From Acidobacteriota bacterium (GTDB lineage: Bacteria > Acidobacteriota > Vicinamibacteria > Vicinamibacterales > UBA8438): DNA of 64,000 nt. The notes below the pieces were generated by a model. The model did not search any database. It had not been told where the DNA came from and saw nothing but the letters and a program-made list of their open reading frames with translations. The stretch lies in the NCBI GenBank assembly GCA_009861545.1, contig VXME01000150.1, positions 44,789-108,788 of the forward strand, given 5' to 3'. Made by a program: the position numbers and the translations under genes. This document shows, piece by piece, positions 14,973 through 23,523 of the stretch; within the stretch, counting starts at the first letter, position 1; each line of letters begins with the position of its first letter.

Positions 14973-17423
14973 TCACTCCCCCCGCAGGACGATCGCCGGA
15001 TCCACTCGCGCCGCGCTGCGGGCCGGTGCGAACGCGGCGAGCATCGAGGCCATTCCAAGGATGACGGCGGCACCGGCCAGCGTCGGCGGGTCGCGGGGGT
15101 CTATCTCGTACAGCAGGCTGGCGAGCCCGCCCGTGGCCAGGACGCTGGCCCCGAGGCCGAGCAGCAGACCGATCCCGGTCAGCCGCTCGGCGCGGCGCAG
15201 CATCAGCCGGACAATCGACGCGGGCGTGGCGCCGAGCGCCGCCCGGACTCCGATCTCCCGTTGGCGACGGCCGACGACGTAGCCCATCAGGCCGTAGAGG
15301 CCGACGAGCGCCAGGGTTGCGGCGACCGCCGCGAGCGCCGACGCCAGTCCGGCCTGGAGGCGCGCGTCCCTTGTCGCGTCGAACCGGAGCTCCGCGAAGG
15401 TACGAGGGGCGGACACGGCGCCGCCTGCCTCGAGCGCGCGCAGATGCTCGCGCAGGGCCGGCAGCGCCCCGCGCGGATCCGCCCGCGTTCTCAGATTCAC
15501 CCACGTCCAGCCCGGCGGGTCCTGCGCGAGCGGAACGTAGACCATCGCGTACGCCGGTGAGCGCACGTCGCGCCGGGCGGCGTCGCCCACGACCCCGACG
15601 ATGCGCCGGGCCTGGTCCTCGACGGCCCATTGCAGGCTGTGGCCGATCGGGTTCGTCCCCGGCCAGTACAGCTCGGCCAGGGTGCGGTTCACGACGGCGA
15701 CAGCTGCTCCCGACTCCTCGGCCGCCTCGAAGTCCCGCCCGGCCAGGAGCGGAATGCCCAGCGTCTCGAAGTAGTCGCGGCTGACCGGCCGGTAGCGCGC
15801 GGTGACCGCCGACGCCGGCCCGGCGACCGGCGAATCGTGAACGTAGACCTCCCGGGCCGGCAGGAACGACACCACCGCGCCGCCGCCGGATGCGCTGGCC
15901 GCTTCCACGAACGGCTCGTCCCGCAGGCGGTCGACGAGTGCGCCGAACAGCACCGCCCGCTCCTCCGCGGTCAGACCCGGCACCGTCACCCTGGCCGTCA
16001 GCCCGCGGCCGGCGTGGAAGCCGAGGTCGACCTCGGCGGTCCGGAACGCGCTCCGGACCAGCAGGCCGCACGACACGAGCAGCACGAGCGACAGCGCCAC
16101 CTGAACCACCACCAGCCCGTTCATCGCCCGCACGCCGCGGCTGCCGGTCGTCCCCATCCGCTGGCGCTCGGCGAGCGAGGTTCCGTCGCGGAGCACCTGC
16201 GCCAGCGGCAACGCCGCGAACAGGAGCGCGGCCAGGGCCGCAACGGCGACGCCGATGGCGAGCACCCGCCGGTCCGGACCGAGGTCGAGCTCGTAGGGCA
16301 CCCCGAGCGGCAGCAGCGGCGTCAGTGGGCTCAGCGTGTACACCAGCCCCGCCGCCAGCGTCCCGCCCGCGGCCACCAGCAGCACCACCTCGGCGCCCAC
16401 GCGGCGCGCCAGATCGAGGGCCCCGGCTCCGAGCGCGCGGCGAACGGCCAGTTCGCGCCGCCTTTCGAGACCACGCGCGATCAGCAAGGTGGCCAGGTTC
16501 GCGCACCCCACCAGCAGGCCGGCCATGGCCATCAGCCCCAGCATCAGCAGCACCCGGCCCACGGGCTCGCGATACTCCGGCCATAGCCGCAGGTAGTTGC
16601 CGGGCAGCACCGCGACGCGCCAGGGCTGTCCCATGTCGGGAAAGCTCGGATTGTCGACCCGGTCGCGCGAGAGCACCGCGTCGAGCGGATCGATGCGCGC
16701 CTGCAGCGCCTCGATCCGTTGTCCGCCACGCACCCGCCCGACGGTCTGGAACACCGGCAGGGCGGCGCTCCCGAACACCCGAGAATCGTCGACGCCGAAC
16801 TCCTCGGCGGCCATCAACGCGGGAATCCAGAAGGCGCTCTCGAAGCTGGGCCAGACCGGACCGCGGAACCCGGGCGGCGCCACGCCGATGACCTCGAAGC
16901 GGCGGCCGTCCAGCAGCAGGTCGCGGCCCACCACGTCCGGGTCCGACGCGAACTGCGTGCGCCACAGCATGTGCGACAGGACGATCACGGAATGAGCGCC
17001 GGGGGCTACGTTGTCGGACGGCGCAATGATCCGCCCGAGAAACGGCTGCACCCGTAACACGGAGAAGAAGTTGCCGGAAACGAGCTCGCCTTCGTGCAGC
17101 TCCGGGAACTCGCCGCCGCCGACCGTGCTGAAGGTGCGCACGAAGGCCGCCAGGTCCGCGGGTCCCTCACCGTCGTCGTGCAGGACATCGCGGAAGGCGA
17201 CGTAGTCCGGCCAGGCAATCGTGGAGTACTCGACACCGCTTCGCGCGTAGAGCGTGATGAGCTCGCCCCCGTCGGCGAAGCCGAGAGGCCGCCACAGCGC
17301 CCGGTCCACGAGACTGAACGCCAGCGTCGACCCGGCGATGCCGATGGCGACGGTCAGCACCGCCGCCGCGACCCAGCCCGGCTTCTTCAGGAGAAAGCGC
17401 AGCGCGAGCCTCAAGTCACGCAC
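14973..17423 (-). CDS. ADOP-family ABC transporter permease (two FtsX/MacB domains)
   Basis: 816 aa from a GTG at 17421-17423, four bases after the preceding oxidoreductase stop. Order: TM helix at about 20-40, a MacB-type periplasmic domain (LVSGNFFSVLRVQPFLGRII, SHMLWRTQFASDPDVVGRDL), an FtsX module of three helices, a second periplasmic domain (SRDYFETLGIPLLAGRDF), and a second FtsX module (VGLYGLMGYVVGRRQREIGVR). This duplicated layout is the Acidobacterial Duplicated Orphan Permease type. Such genes are numerous in Acidobacteriota and normally lack an adjacent ATPase gene, as here. Probably a mechanotransmission or efflux component; substrate unknown. Confidence 0.9.
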   Translation of the reverse strand: MRDLRLALRFLLKKPGWVAAAVLTVAIGIAGSTLAFSLVDRALWRPLGFADGGELITLYARSGVEYSTIAWPDYVAFRDVLHDDGEGPADLAAFVRTFSTVGGGEFPELHEGELVSGNFFSVLRVQPFLGRIIAPSDNVAPGAHSVIVLSHMLWRTQFASDPDVVGRDLLLDGRRFEVIGVAPPGFRGPVWPSFESAFWIPALMAAEEFGVDDSRVFGSAALPVFQTVGRVRGGQRIEALQARIDPLDAVLSRDRVDNPSFPDMGQPWRVAVLPGNYLRLWPEYREPVGRVLLMLGLMAMAGLLVGCANLATLLIARGLERRRELAVRRALGAGALDLARRVGAEVVLLVAAGGTLAAGLVYTLSPLTPLLPLGVPYELDLGPDRRVLAIGVAVAALAALLFAALPLAQVLRDGTSLAERQRMGTTGSRGVRAMNGLVVVQVALSLVLLVSCGLLVRSAFRTAEVDLGFHAGRGLTARVTVPGLTAEERAVLFGALVDRLRDEPFVEAASASGGGAVVSFLPAREVYVHDSPVAGPASAVTARYRPVSRDYFETLGIPLLAGRDFEAAEESGAAVAVVNRTLAELYWPGTNPIGHSLQWAVEDQARRIVGVVGDAARRDVRSPAYAMVYVPLAQDPPGWTWVNLRTRADPRGALPALREHLRALEAGGAVSAPRTFAELRFDATRDARLQAGLASALAAVAATLALVGLYGLMGYVVGRRQREIGVRAALGATPASIVRLMLRRAERLTGIGLLLGLGASVLATGGLASLLYEIDPRDPPTLAGAAVILGMASMLAAFAPARSAARVDPAIVLRGE

Positions 17424-17427
17424 CGTC

Positions 17428-18606
17428 TCATCCCGCCGGCATCGACGTCCATTTCTCGGACGAACCCGCGCTCGCCACTACCGTCTCGATGAACAGCATG
17501 CCGCGCAGGCCGTCGTCGACGTTCGGGAAGTCGAGCGCGAGCGGATCGGGCTCCCCACCCAGCACGCGGGCACGGATGGTGTCGCAGGCGTTGGCGTAGA
17601 TGTTCGCGAACGCCTCGAAGAACGCCTCCGGGTGGCCGGCCGGCAGCCGGGTCGCGCGGGCCGCGGCGGGGCTCATCTCGCCGATGTAGCCATTGCCGCG
17701 GCTCCAGGTCTCCTCCGGCCCGTCGAGCGAGGTCAACTGCAGCGTGTTGGGCGTCTCCTGCCGCCAGCGGAGGCCGCGCCGCTCGCCGTAGACGCGAAGC
17801 GCGAGCCCGTTCTCCTCGCCGACCGAGACCTGGCTGGCGAACAGGACGCCGCGCGCGCCGCCCTCGAAGCGCACCAGGACGTTGCCGTCGTCGTCGAGCC
17901 GCCGGCCGTCGACGAAGATCGTCAGGTCCGCGGCGAGCTCCGTGACGCGCAGGCCGGTGACGTACTCCGCGAGGTTCTCGGCGTGCGTACCGATGTCGCC
18001 GATGCAGCCGGCCGCACCGCTGCGGGCCGGGTCGGTGCGCCAGTCGGCCTGCTTCATGCCGGTCCGTTCCAGCGGCGTGGCCAGCCAGCCCTGCGGGTAT
18101 TCCGCCACGATCTTCCGCACCGGCCCGAGCTCGCCCTTGCGCACGAGGTCGCGGGCCAGCTTCACCATCGGGTAGCCGGTGTAGTTGTGGGTCAGCGCGA
18201 ACACGCAGCCGGATCGCTCGACGATCTCCTTGAGACGCCGCGCCTCGTCGACGTCGAACGTCATCGGCTTGTCGCAGACGACGTGGATGCCCGCCTCGAG
18301 CAACGCGCTCGCCATCGGGAAGTGCAGGTGGTTGGGGGTGACGATCGAGACGAAGTCGACCCGCTCCCCCGCCGGCAGCCTCCGCTCACGCTCGATCATC
18401 TCGTCCAGCGAACGGTAGACTCGCGCCGGATCGAGGAGCAGCTCGCGCCCCTTCTCCCGCGATCGCTCGAGATCGGAAGCGAACGCCCCGGCGACCAGCT
18501 CCACGCCGCCGTCCAGCAGCGCCGCGCGCCGGTGGACGTCCCCGATGAAGGCGCCCGGGCCGCCTCCGACCATTCCCATCTTCAGCGTCCGGTCCAGAAT
18601 CGCCAT
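17428..18606 (-). CDS. Gfo/Idh/MocA-family NAD(P)-dependent sugar dehydrogenase
   Basis: 392 aa from the ATG at 18604-18606, preceded after a 2-base gap by the TIM-barrel isomerase gene. The N-terminal Rossmann fold shows [17 protein letters not shown], then [27 protein letters not shown] with the conserved EKP-type lysine (here DKP). The catalytic region [12 protein letters not shown] carries the usual GxH motif. The C-terminal part is the Gfo/Idh/MocA alpha-beta domain. Members oxidise or reduce sugar, inositol or amino-sugar rings. With the TIM-barrel isomerase upstream it is likely part of a cyclitol or keto-sugar catabolic pathway. Confidence 0.9.
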   Translation of the reverse strand: MAILDRTLKMGMVGGGPGAFIGDVHRRAALLDGGVELVAGAFASDLERSREKGRELLLDPARVYRSLDEMIERERRLPAGERVDFVSIVTPNHLHFPMASALLEAGIHVVCDKPMTFDVDEARRLKEIVERSGCVFALTHNYTGYPMVKLARDLVRKGELGPVRKIVAEYPQGWLATPLERTGMKQADWRTDPARSGAAGCIGDIGTHAENLAEYVTGLRVTELAADLTIFVDGRRLDDDGNVLVRFEGGARGVLFASQVSVGEENGLALRVYGERRGLRWRQETPNTLQLTSLDGPEETWSRGNGYIGEMSPAAARATRLPAGHPEAFFEAFANIYANACDTIRARVLGGEPDPLALDFPNVDDGLRGMLFIETVVASAGSSEKWTSMPAG

Positions 18607-18608
18607 GA

Positions 18609-19598
18609 TCAGCTCTCGAACGCCGCGTCGAAGGCCAGGCTCGACGGCGCGAAGTCGATGCTCTTGACGAACTCGCACGACTCGCGGGCGCCGTGCTCGC
18701 GGTCCATGCCGGAATCCTCCCACTCGACGGACAGCGGTCCGGTGTAGGCGATCCGGTTCAGGGCGCGGATGATCGCTTCGAAGTCGACGTCGCCCCGGCC
18801 CACCGAGCGGAAATCCCAGCCGCGGCCCGGCTCCCCGAACCCGAGGTGCGACGAGAGGATGCCGCTGCGGCCGTCGAGCGTGACCGCCGCGTCCTTCATG
18901 TGGACGTGGTGGATGCGGTCGGGGAACTCCTCGATGAAGCGCACCGGATCGACCCCCTGCCACTTCAGATGGCTCGGATCGAAGTTGAAGCCGAAGGCGT
19001 CGCGCCGCCCGATCGCCTCGAGCGCCCGCGCGGCGGTGACGATATCGAAGGCTATCTCGGTCGGATGGACCTCCAGGGCGAAGCGCACCCCGTTGTCGTC
19101 GAACACGTCCAGGATCGGGTGCCACAGCGCCGCGAAGCGCTCGAAACCCGCCTCGATGGCCTGCGGGCTGACCGGGGGGAAGGAGTACAGCAGGTGCCAG
19201 ATGGACGAGCCGGTGAAGCCGCACACCACCGGGACGCCGAGATTGCGGGCGGCTCGCGCCGCGTTCTTCATCGTCTGGACCGCCCAGGCCCGCTTCGCCT
19301 CCGGATCGCCCGCGAGGTCGTCCGGGGCGAAGGCGTCCGAGCGCTCGTCGTTCGGATCGCAGACGAGTTGCCCCGCCAGGTGGTGGGAGATCGCCCAGCA
19401 GCCGAGGTTCTCGGCCGCCAGCAGCTCCTTCCGCTCGGCGCAGTATTCGGTGTCGGTCGCCGCGCGGTCGACGTCCAGGTGATCGCCCCAACAGGCGAGC
19501 TCCAAGCCGTCGTACCCCAATTCGGCCGCCTTCGCGGCGAGATCCGAGAGTGGAAGATCGGCCCACTGGCCGGTGAAGAGCGTGACCTGACGCGCCAT
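18609..19598 (-). CDS. Cytoplasmic sugar phosphate isomerase/epimerase (xylose isomerase-like TIM barrel)
   Basis: 329 aa from the ATG at 19596-19598 (MARQVTLFTGQWADLPL); the frame extends upstream without coding character. AP endonuclease family 2/IolE-like TIM-barrel motifs are present: LGYDGLELACWGDHLD, FALEVHPTEIAFD (metal-binding Glu), FGFNFDPSHLKWQGVD (Asp/His), DRIHHVHMKDA (His) and LSVEWEDSGMD (final Glu). No signal peptide, so cytoplasmic. It ends 2 bases before the Gfo/Idh/MocA gene and is clearly co-transcribed with it. Substrate unproven; inosose- or hydroxypyruvate-type isomerase is plausible. Confidence 0.88.
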   Translation of the reverse strand: MARQVTLFTGQWADLPLSDLAAKAAELGYDGLELACWGDHLDVDRAATDTEYCAERKELLAAENLGCWAISHHLAGQLVCDPNDERSDAFAPDDLAGDPEAKRAWAVQTMKNAARAARNLGVPVVCGFTGSSIWHLLYSFPPVSPQAIEAGFERFAALWHPILDVFDDNGVRFALEVHPTEIAFDIVTAARALEAIGRRDAFGFNFDPSHLKWQGVDPVRFIEEFPDRIHHVHMKDAAVTLDGRSGILSSHLGFGEPGRGWDFRSVGRGDVDFEAIIRALNRIAYTGPLSVEWEDSGMDREHGARESCEFVKSIDFAPSSLAFDAAFES

Positions 19599-19835
19599 GA
19601 ATCGTCCGTCCTTTCGTGCGAAACCACCGCCAGCCGGACGCGCCGCCCGACTGCCCTCACTACATATCACGTTCACGTTCCGCGGGCGGCGCCGCCCACC
19701 GTTCCGCTGCGAGCCGCGATGCGCGTACGGCCGAAGCGCGGACGCGCCAATCGCGTATTATCGCTTCATGGGCAGGTGGCGGCGGCCGGGCGGCAACGAG
19801 CACCGACACCGCAACGGAATCGCGGGGACGGGCTC

Positions 19836-20996
19836 ATGGCGGAACGGACCGGGCGCCAGGCGACCGTCCTGAGCGACACGCAGCGAGAGACCGTGCCCGT
19901 GCGGGTGGACATCAATCGCCAGTGGTTGCTCGCTTCCCGGCCGCGGGGCACGGTGGCCGAAGCGGATTTCCGCTACCACGAAGCGCCGTGCCCGACGATC
20001 GGCAGCGGGCAGTTCCTGGTACGGACGCTCTACGTGTCCATCGATCCGGGGCTGCGCGGATGGCTGACACGCTCTCCGGAGTATCTCTCTCAGGCCATCG
20101 ACCTGTACCTGGACGCCCTCTTCGTGACGCGCGGCCAGATGGCCGTTCCTCCCCGGTACAACGCTCCCCTCTCCATCGGATCGGTGATGTGCGGTCCGGG
20201 CCTCGGACAGGTGGTCGAGTCGCGCCATCCGGCGTTCGCCGCCGGCGACTTCGTATCGGGACTCCTCGGCTGGCAGGAGTATTGCGCCAGCGATGGCGTC
20301 AACGAGGTTCCGGTCTCCCGGTTCAAGCGGGTGCACCCGCTGCCGAGATACCTGGGCGTGTTCGGAAACAGCGGGATGTCCGCCTACTTCGGCATGCTCG
20401 ACGTCGCGAAGCCGCGCGAGGGCGAAACGGTGCTCGTATCCGGCGCGGCCGGGGCAACCGGCTCGATCGCCGCACAGATCGCGAGATTCCAAGGCTGCCG
20501 CGTCATCGGGATCGCGGGCGGGCCGGAGAAGCGCCGCTGGCTCACGGAAGCGCTCGGGCTCGACGCCGCCATCGACTACAAGTCCGAGGATCTCGACGCG
20601 CGTCTGAAGGAGCTGTGCCCCGACGGCGTCAACGTCTACTTCGACAACGTCGGCGGCCGGACGCTCGAGATCGTGCTCGACCACATGGCCACCTGGGGAC
20701 GCATCGCCCTGTGCGGCACGATCTCCGCCTATGACCACGGCGAGGCGCCGGCGGGTCCCGCCAACCTCGCCCGCCTGGCCACGCGCCGCGTTCGGATGGA
20801 GGGTTTCCTGGCCCCCGACTACAGCCCGCGCTACAAGGAGGCGCGGCGCCAGCTCTCCGCCTGGCTCGCCACCGGCGCCCTCAAGGCATGCGAAGACATC
20901 CACGAGGGTTTCGAGAACATCCCGCGGGCCTTCCTCGGTGTTTTTCGCGGCGCCAACATAGGCAAGGCGATGGTCAAGCTGGCCGATCCGGTGTGA
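19836..20996 (+). CDS. NADP-dependent medium-chain reductase, zinc-free (CurA/leukotriene B4 dehydrogenase-like)
   Basis: 386 aa from the ATG at 19836; the frame upstream is antisense to the isomerase gene. Motifs: a GroES-like N-terminal domain with FLVRTLYVSIDPGLRGWL and MCGPGLGQVVES, then the nucleotide-binding AGATGSIAAQIARFQGCRVIGIAG, and VYFDNVGGRTLEIVLDHM followed by RIALCGTISAYD. There is no zinc-binding cysteine cluster. These are the features of the YncB/CurA NADPH-dependent alkenal/one oxidoreductases. It is divergent from the isomerase operon across a 237-base gap that may hold two promoters. Confidence 0.92.
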   Translation: MAERTGRQATVLSDTQRETVPVRVDINRQWLLASRPRGTVAEADFRYHEAPCPTIGSGQFLVRTLYVSIDPGLRGWLTRSPEYLSQAIDLYLDALFVTRGQMAVPPRYNAPLSIGSVMCGPGLGQVVESRHPAFAAGDFVSGLLGWQEYCASDGVNEVPVSRFKRVHPLPRYLGVFGNSGMSAYFGMLDVAKPREGETVLVSGAAGATGSIAAQIARFQGCRVIGIAGGPEKRRWLTEALGLDAAIDYKSEDLDARLKELCPDGVNVYFDNVGGRTLEIVLDHMATWGRIALCGTISAYDHGEAPAGPANLARLATRRVRMEGFLAPDYSPRYKEARRQLSAWLATGALKACEDIHEGFENIPRAFLGVFRGANIGKAMVKLADPV

Positions 20997-21139
20997 GCGG
21001 CGCGGCCGGCGCGGGAACGGCACGGCGAGCCGTCGCCGCATTGCCGAACGAGAAAGCGACGAGGGTGCCGGCCGGGGGTTCTGGCGCAAAATACCCTGAA
21101 TCCTTGACATGATTCGTCACAAATAGACACCATTCTCTG

Positions 21140-22489
21140 GTGCTCTTCAGGCGGGTAGTCGATGACCTTCGGTCCTGGCGGCAAAGGGACGACCGCAAGC
21201 CCCTCGTGCTCCGCGGCGCCCGTCAGGTCGGCAAGACGACGGCGGTCGACCTGTTCGGCGCGGAGTTTCGCCAATACGTCTCGCTGAATCTGGACCATCC
21301 CGGAGACCGCGAGATCTTCGACCGCGAGCTGCCCCTCGCGCGAACGCTGGAGGCGATCTTCTTTCTGAAGAACGCCGACCCGGCCGAGGCGTCGACGCTC
21401 CTGTTCCTCGACGAGATCCAGAATTCCCCGCACGCCGTGCAGTTGCTGCGCTACTTCGCAGAGGAACGCGCGGACCTGCCCGTGGTTGCCGCCGGGTCGC
21501 TGCTCGAGGCGACCCTGGACCGGTACCGGGCCAGCTTCCCGGTGGGCCGCGTCGAGTTCCTGTACGTCTATCCGCTGACCTTCGCAGAGTACGCCGCGGC
21601 CGCGCCCGACAGGTTGCACGACGCGATGGCCGCCGCCCCTTGCCCGGACTACGCCGTCGCACCCTTGCGGCGCCTGTTTCGAGACTACGTCCTGGTCGGC
21701 GGCATGCCCGAGATCGCGGCCTCGTATCTCCGCCATCGTGACCTCGGCCGCCTGACGCGGCTGTACGAAGGTCTGCTCGTGTCCTACGCGGACGACGCTG
21801 CGAAGTACGCTCGCGGCGCGACGCAGCTCGGACATCTCCGGCACGTCATCGAGAGCGCTCCGTTGCAGGCGGGCGAACGGATTTCGTTTCAGGGGTTCGG
21901 CGGCTCCAACTACCGTTCTCGCGAAATGGCCGACGCGCTCAGGACCCTCGAGCGCGCCATGCTCCTGTTTCTGGTCTACCCCACCACCGCCGTCCAGCCG
22001 CCGGCGCTGCCCGATCTGCGCAAGTCACCGCGCCTGCTCTATGTCGACACCGGCCTGGTGAACTACCGCGCCGGCCTGCAGACCGGATTCCTCTCGGCGA
22101 ACGATCTCGGCGCGCTGTATCGTGGCCGCTTGGCAGAGCACATCGTCGGCCAGGAAATGATCGCCGCCGACCTCCGGACCAACGCCAAGCCATGCTTCTG
22201 GGTGCGGCAGAAGCCCGGGTCCACTGCGGAAGTCGACTACCTGCATCGGTACCGAGACCGACTGGTGCCCGTCGAGGTGAAGTCCGGCAAGAGCGGCACC
22301 CTGCGGTCGCTCCACCAGTTCATGCAGCGCGCGGACCACGACATCGCCGTTCGGCTCTGGGACGGCGACATCGACCTGCACGTGGCGAAGACGCCCGAGG
22401 GACGCCGCTTCCGCCTGCTCAACCTGCCCTTCTTCCTGGCCCACCAACTGGACGCCTATCTCGATTGGGCAGACCGAGAGGGCTACTGA
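21140..22489 (+). CDS. AAA_14/DUF4143 ATP-binding protein
   Basis: 449 aa from a GTG at 21140. The Walker A is LRGARQVGKTTAVDLFG (residues about 24-40) and Walker B is TLLFLDEIQNSPHAVQLLR. A sensor-like VVAAGSLLEATL, the family motif VEFLYVYPLTFAEYA, and VGGMPEIAASYL precede the C-terminal DUF4143 domain, which carries a PD-(D/E)XK-like core (AEVDYL, VPVEVKSGKSGTL). These proteins are widespread accessory ATPases of unsettled role, often near toxin-antitoxin genes. A conserved repeat and hairpin follow the stop. Confidence 0.9.
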   Translation: MLFRRVVDDLRSWRQRDDRKPLVLRGARQVGKTTAVDLFGAEFRQYVSLNLDHPGDREIFDRELPLARTLEAIFFLKNADPAEASTLLFLDEIQNSPHAVQLLRYFAEERADLPVVAAGSLLEATLDRYRASFPVGRVEFLYVYPLTFAEYAAAAPDRLHDAMAAAPCPDYAVAPLRRLFRDYVLVGGMPEIAASYLRHRDLGRLTRLYEGLLVSYADDAAKYARGATQLGHLRHVIESAPLQAGERISFQGFGGSNYRSREMADALRTLERAMLLFLVYPTTAVQPPALPDLRKSPRLLYVDTGLVNYRAGLQTGFLSANDLGALYRGRLAEHIVGQEMIAADLRTNAKPCFWVRQKPGSTAEVDYLHRYRDRLVPVEVKSGKSGTLRSLHQFMQRADHDIAVRLWDGDIDLHVAKTPEGRRFRLLNLPFFLAHQLDAYLDWADREGY

Positions 22490-22505
22490 CATGGAGCCCC
22501 GAAAC

Positions 22506-22536
22506 CCCTCGCAGGCTCGGAGTCTCGGCCCGTTTC
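22506..22536 (+). repeat. Copy 1 of a two-copy intergenic repeat
   Basis: CCTCGCAGGCTCGGA is followed after three bases by TCGGCCC, beginning just after the DUF4143 stop. The same 15-base and 7-base blocks, in the same order and two bases apart, recur at about 58125-58154 after the membrane metallopeptidase-like gene. Both copies are intergenic and associated with inverted repeats. A shared mobile or regulatory RNA element is possible. Confidence 0.5.
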
Positions 22537-22545
22537 GTCCTCATC

Positions 22546-22584
22546 ACGACCTTGCGTCGCAGCCGTTCCGCGACGCAAGGTCGT
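22546..22584. promoter_or_regulatory. Perfect 15-bp stem hairpin upstream of the exported TIM-barrel gene
   Basis: ACGACCTTGCGTCGC (22546-22560) and GCGACGCAAGGTCGT (22570-22584) are exact inverted complements separated by a 9-base loop. The hairpin sits 57 bases after the DUF4143 stop and 33 bases before the next ATG. There is no following T-run, so it could be a Rho-independent-like terminator variant, an attenuator, or the end of the repeat element beginning at 22506. Confidence 0.6.
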
Positions 22585-22617
22585 AGAATGGGCAGGTTCG
22601 GGCAGCGGAGGTTACCG

Positions 22618-23523
22618 ATGGCGCAGCTCACACGACGCGAATGGCACCGGCTGACGCTCGGCGGCGTCGCGGCGGGCGCGGCCGGCATCCTGCCGGGAAC
22701 CGCTCGTCGGGCCGTGTCCGCGCAGTCCGAATCGCGGTTCGCGGGCGTCCTCATCGGCCTGCAGAGCTACAGCTTCCGCGACCTGAGCCTCGACGCGGGC
22801 ATCGCCGCGATGCAGCAGGTCGGGATCACGAGTTGCGAGCTGTGGGAAGGGCACGTCGAGCCGGCCGAGTTGCGCCGCCCCGAGAACCGGGAGCGGCTGC
22901 GGCGCTGGCGAACGACCATTCCCCTCGATTACTTCGAGGAGATCCGCTGGCAGTTCGAGGACGCCGGCATCGAGATCAACGCCTACAACCTCAGCTTCAA
23001 GGACCACTTCTCGGACGCGGAGATCGACCGCGGCTTCGAGATGGCGCAGATGCTGGGGGCGCCGGCCATCACGGCCTCGGCGCACATGAACAGCGTGCCT
23101 CGAATCGCCCGCTACGCCGACCGCTACGGCATGCCGGTGGCGATGCACAACCACTCGCGCGTCGACCCGAACGCGTTCTCCAGCCCGGCGGACTTCGCGC
23201 GGGCGATCGAGATGGGCGGGCGCGCGCCGATCGCGGTCAACCTCGACATCGGCCACATGGTGGCGGCCAACCACGATCCGATCGCCTACCTGAAGGCGAA
23301 CTACCAGCGGATAGTCACCCTCCACCTGAAGGACCGCGAGCGGAACGACGGCCCCGACACGCCATGGGGCGAGGGCGACACCCCGATCCGCGAGACGCTG
23401 CTGCTGCTGCGCGACGAGGGCTGGAACATCCCGGCGAACATCGAGTACGAGTACCCGGGCGACGACACGGTCACCGAGATCGGCCGCTGTCTGGAATACT
23501 GCAAGGACGTGCTCGGCGCATGA
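22618..23523 (+). CDS. Exported sugar phosphate isomerase/epimerase-like TIM-barrel protein
   Basis: 301 aa from the ATG at 22618. The N-terminus has a twin-arginine-like pattern (TRREWHRLTLGGVAAGAAG) followed by a signal peptide ending near AVSAQSE, so export by Tat is likely. The barrel has QSYSFRDLSLDAGIAAMQQ, GITSCELWEGHVEP, GMPVAMHNHSRVD, VNLDIGHMVAAN, IVTLHLKDRERND and PANIEYEYPGD, which supply the usual Glu/Asp/His metal ligands of the AP endonuclease 2-like fold. It overlaps the ThuA-DUF1080 gene (ATGA). Export of this fold together with DUF1080 and ThuA partners is common in Acidobacteriota and Planctomycetota, with substrates proposed to be unusual glycosides. Confidence 0.88.
   Translation: MAQLTRREWHRLTLGGVAAGAAGILPGTARRAVSAQSESRFAGVLIGLQSYSFRDLSLDAGIAAMQQVGITSCELWEGHVEPAELRRPENRERLRRWRTTIPLDYFEEIRWQFEDAGIEINAYNLSFKDHFSDAEIDRGFEMAQMLGAPAITASAHMNSVPRIARYADRYGMPVAMHNHSRVDPNAFSSPADFARAIEMGGRAPIAVNLDIGHMVAANHDPIAYLKANYQRIVTLHLKDRERNDGPDTPWGEGDTPIRETLLLLRDEGWNIPANIEYEYPGDDTVTEIGRCLEYCKDVLGA

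Noticed and set aside
21104..21132. TTGACA-type promoter upstream of the DUF4143 gene
   Set aside because: The -35-like TTGACA (21104-21109) has no acceptable TATAAT-like box at 16-18 bases.
22618..23523. Calling the exported TIM-barrel protein a hydroxypyruvate isomerase (hyi)
   Set aside because: The fold and metal ligands fit the superfamily, but the Tat-like signal and neighbours point to another extracellular substrate, so no specific symbol is justified.
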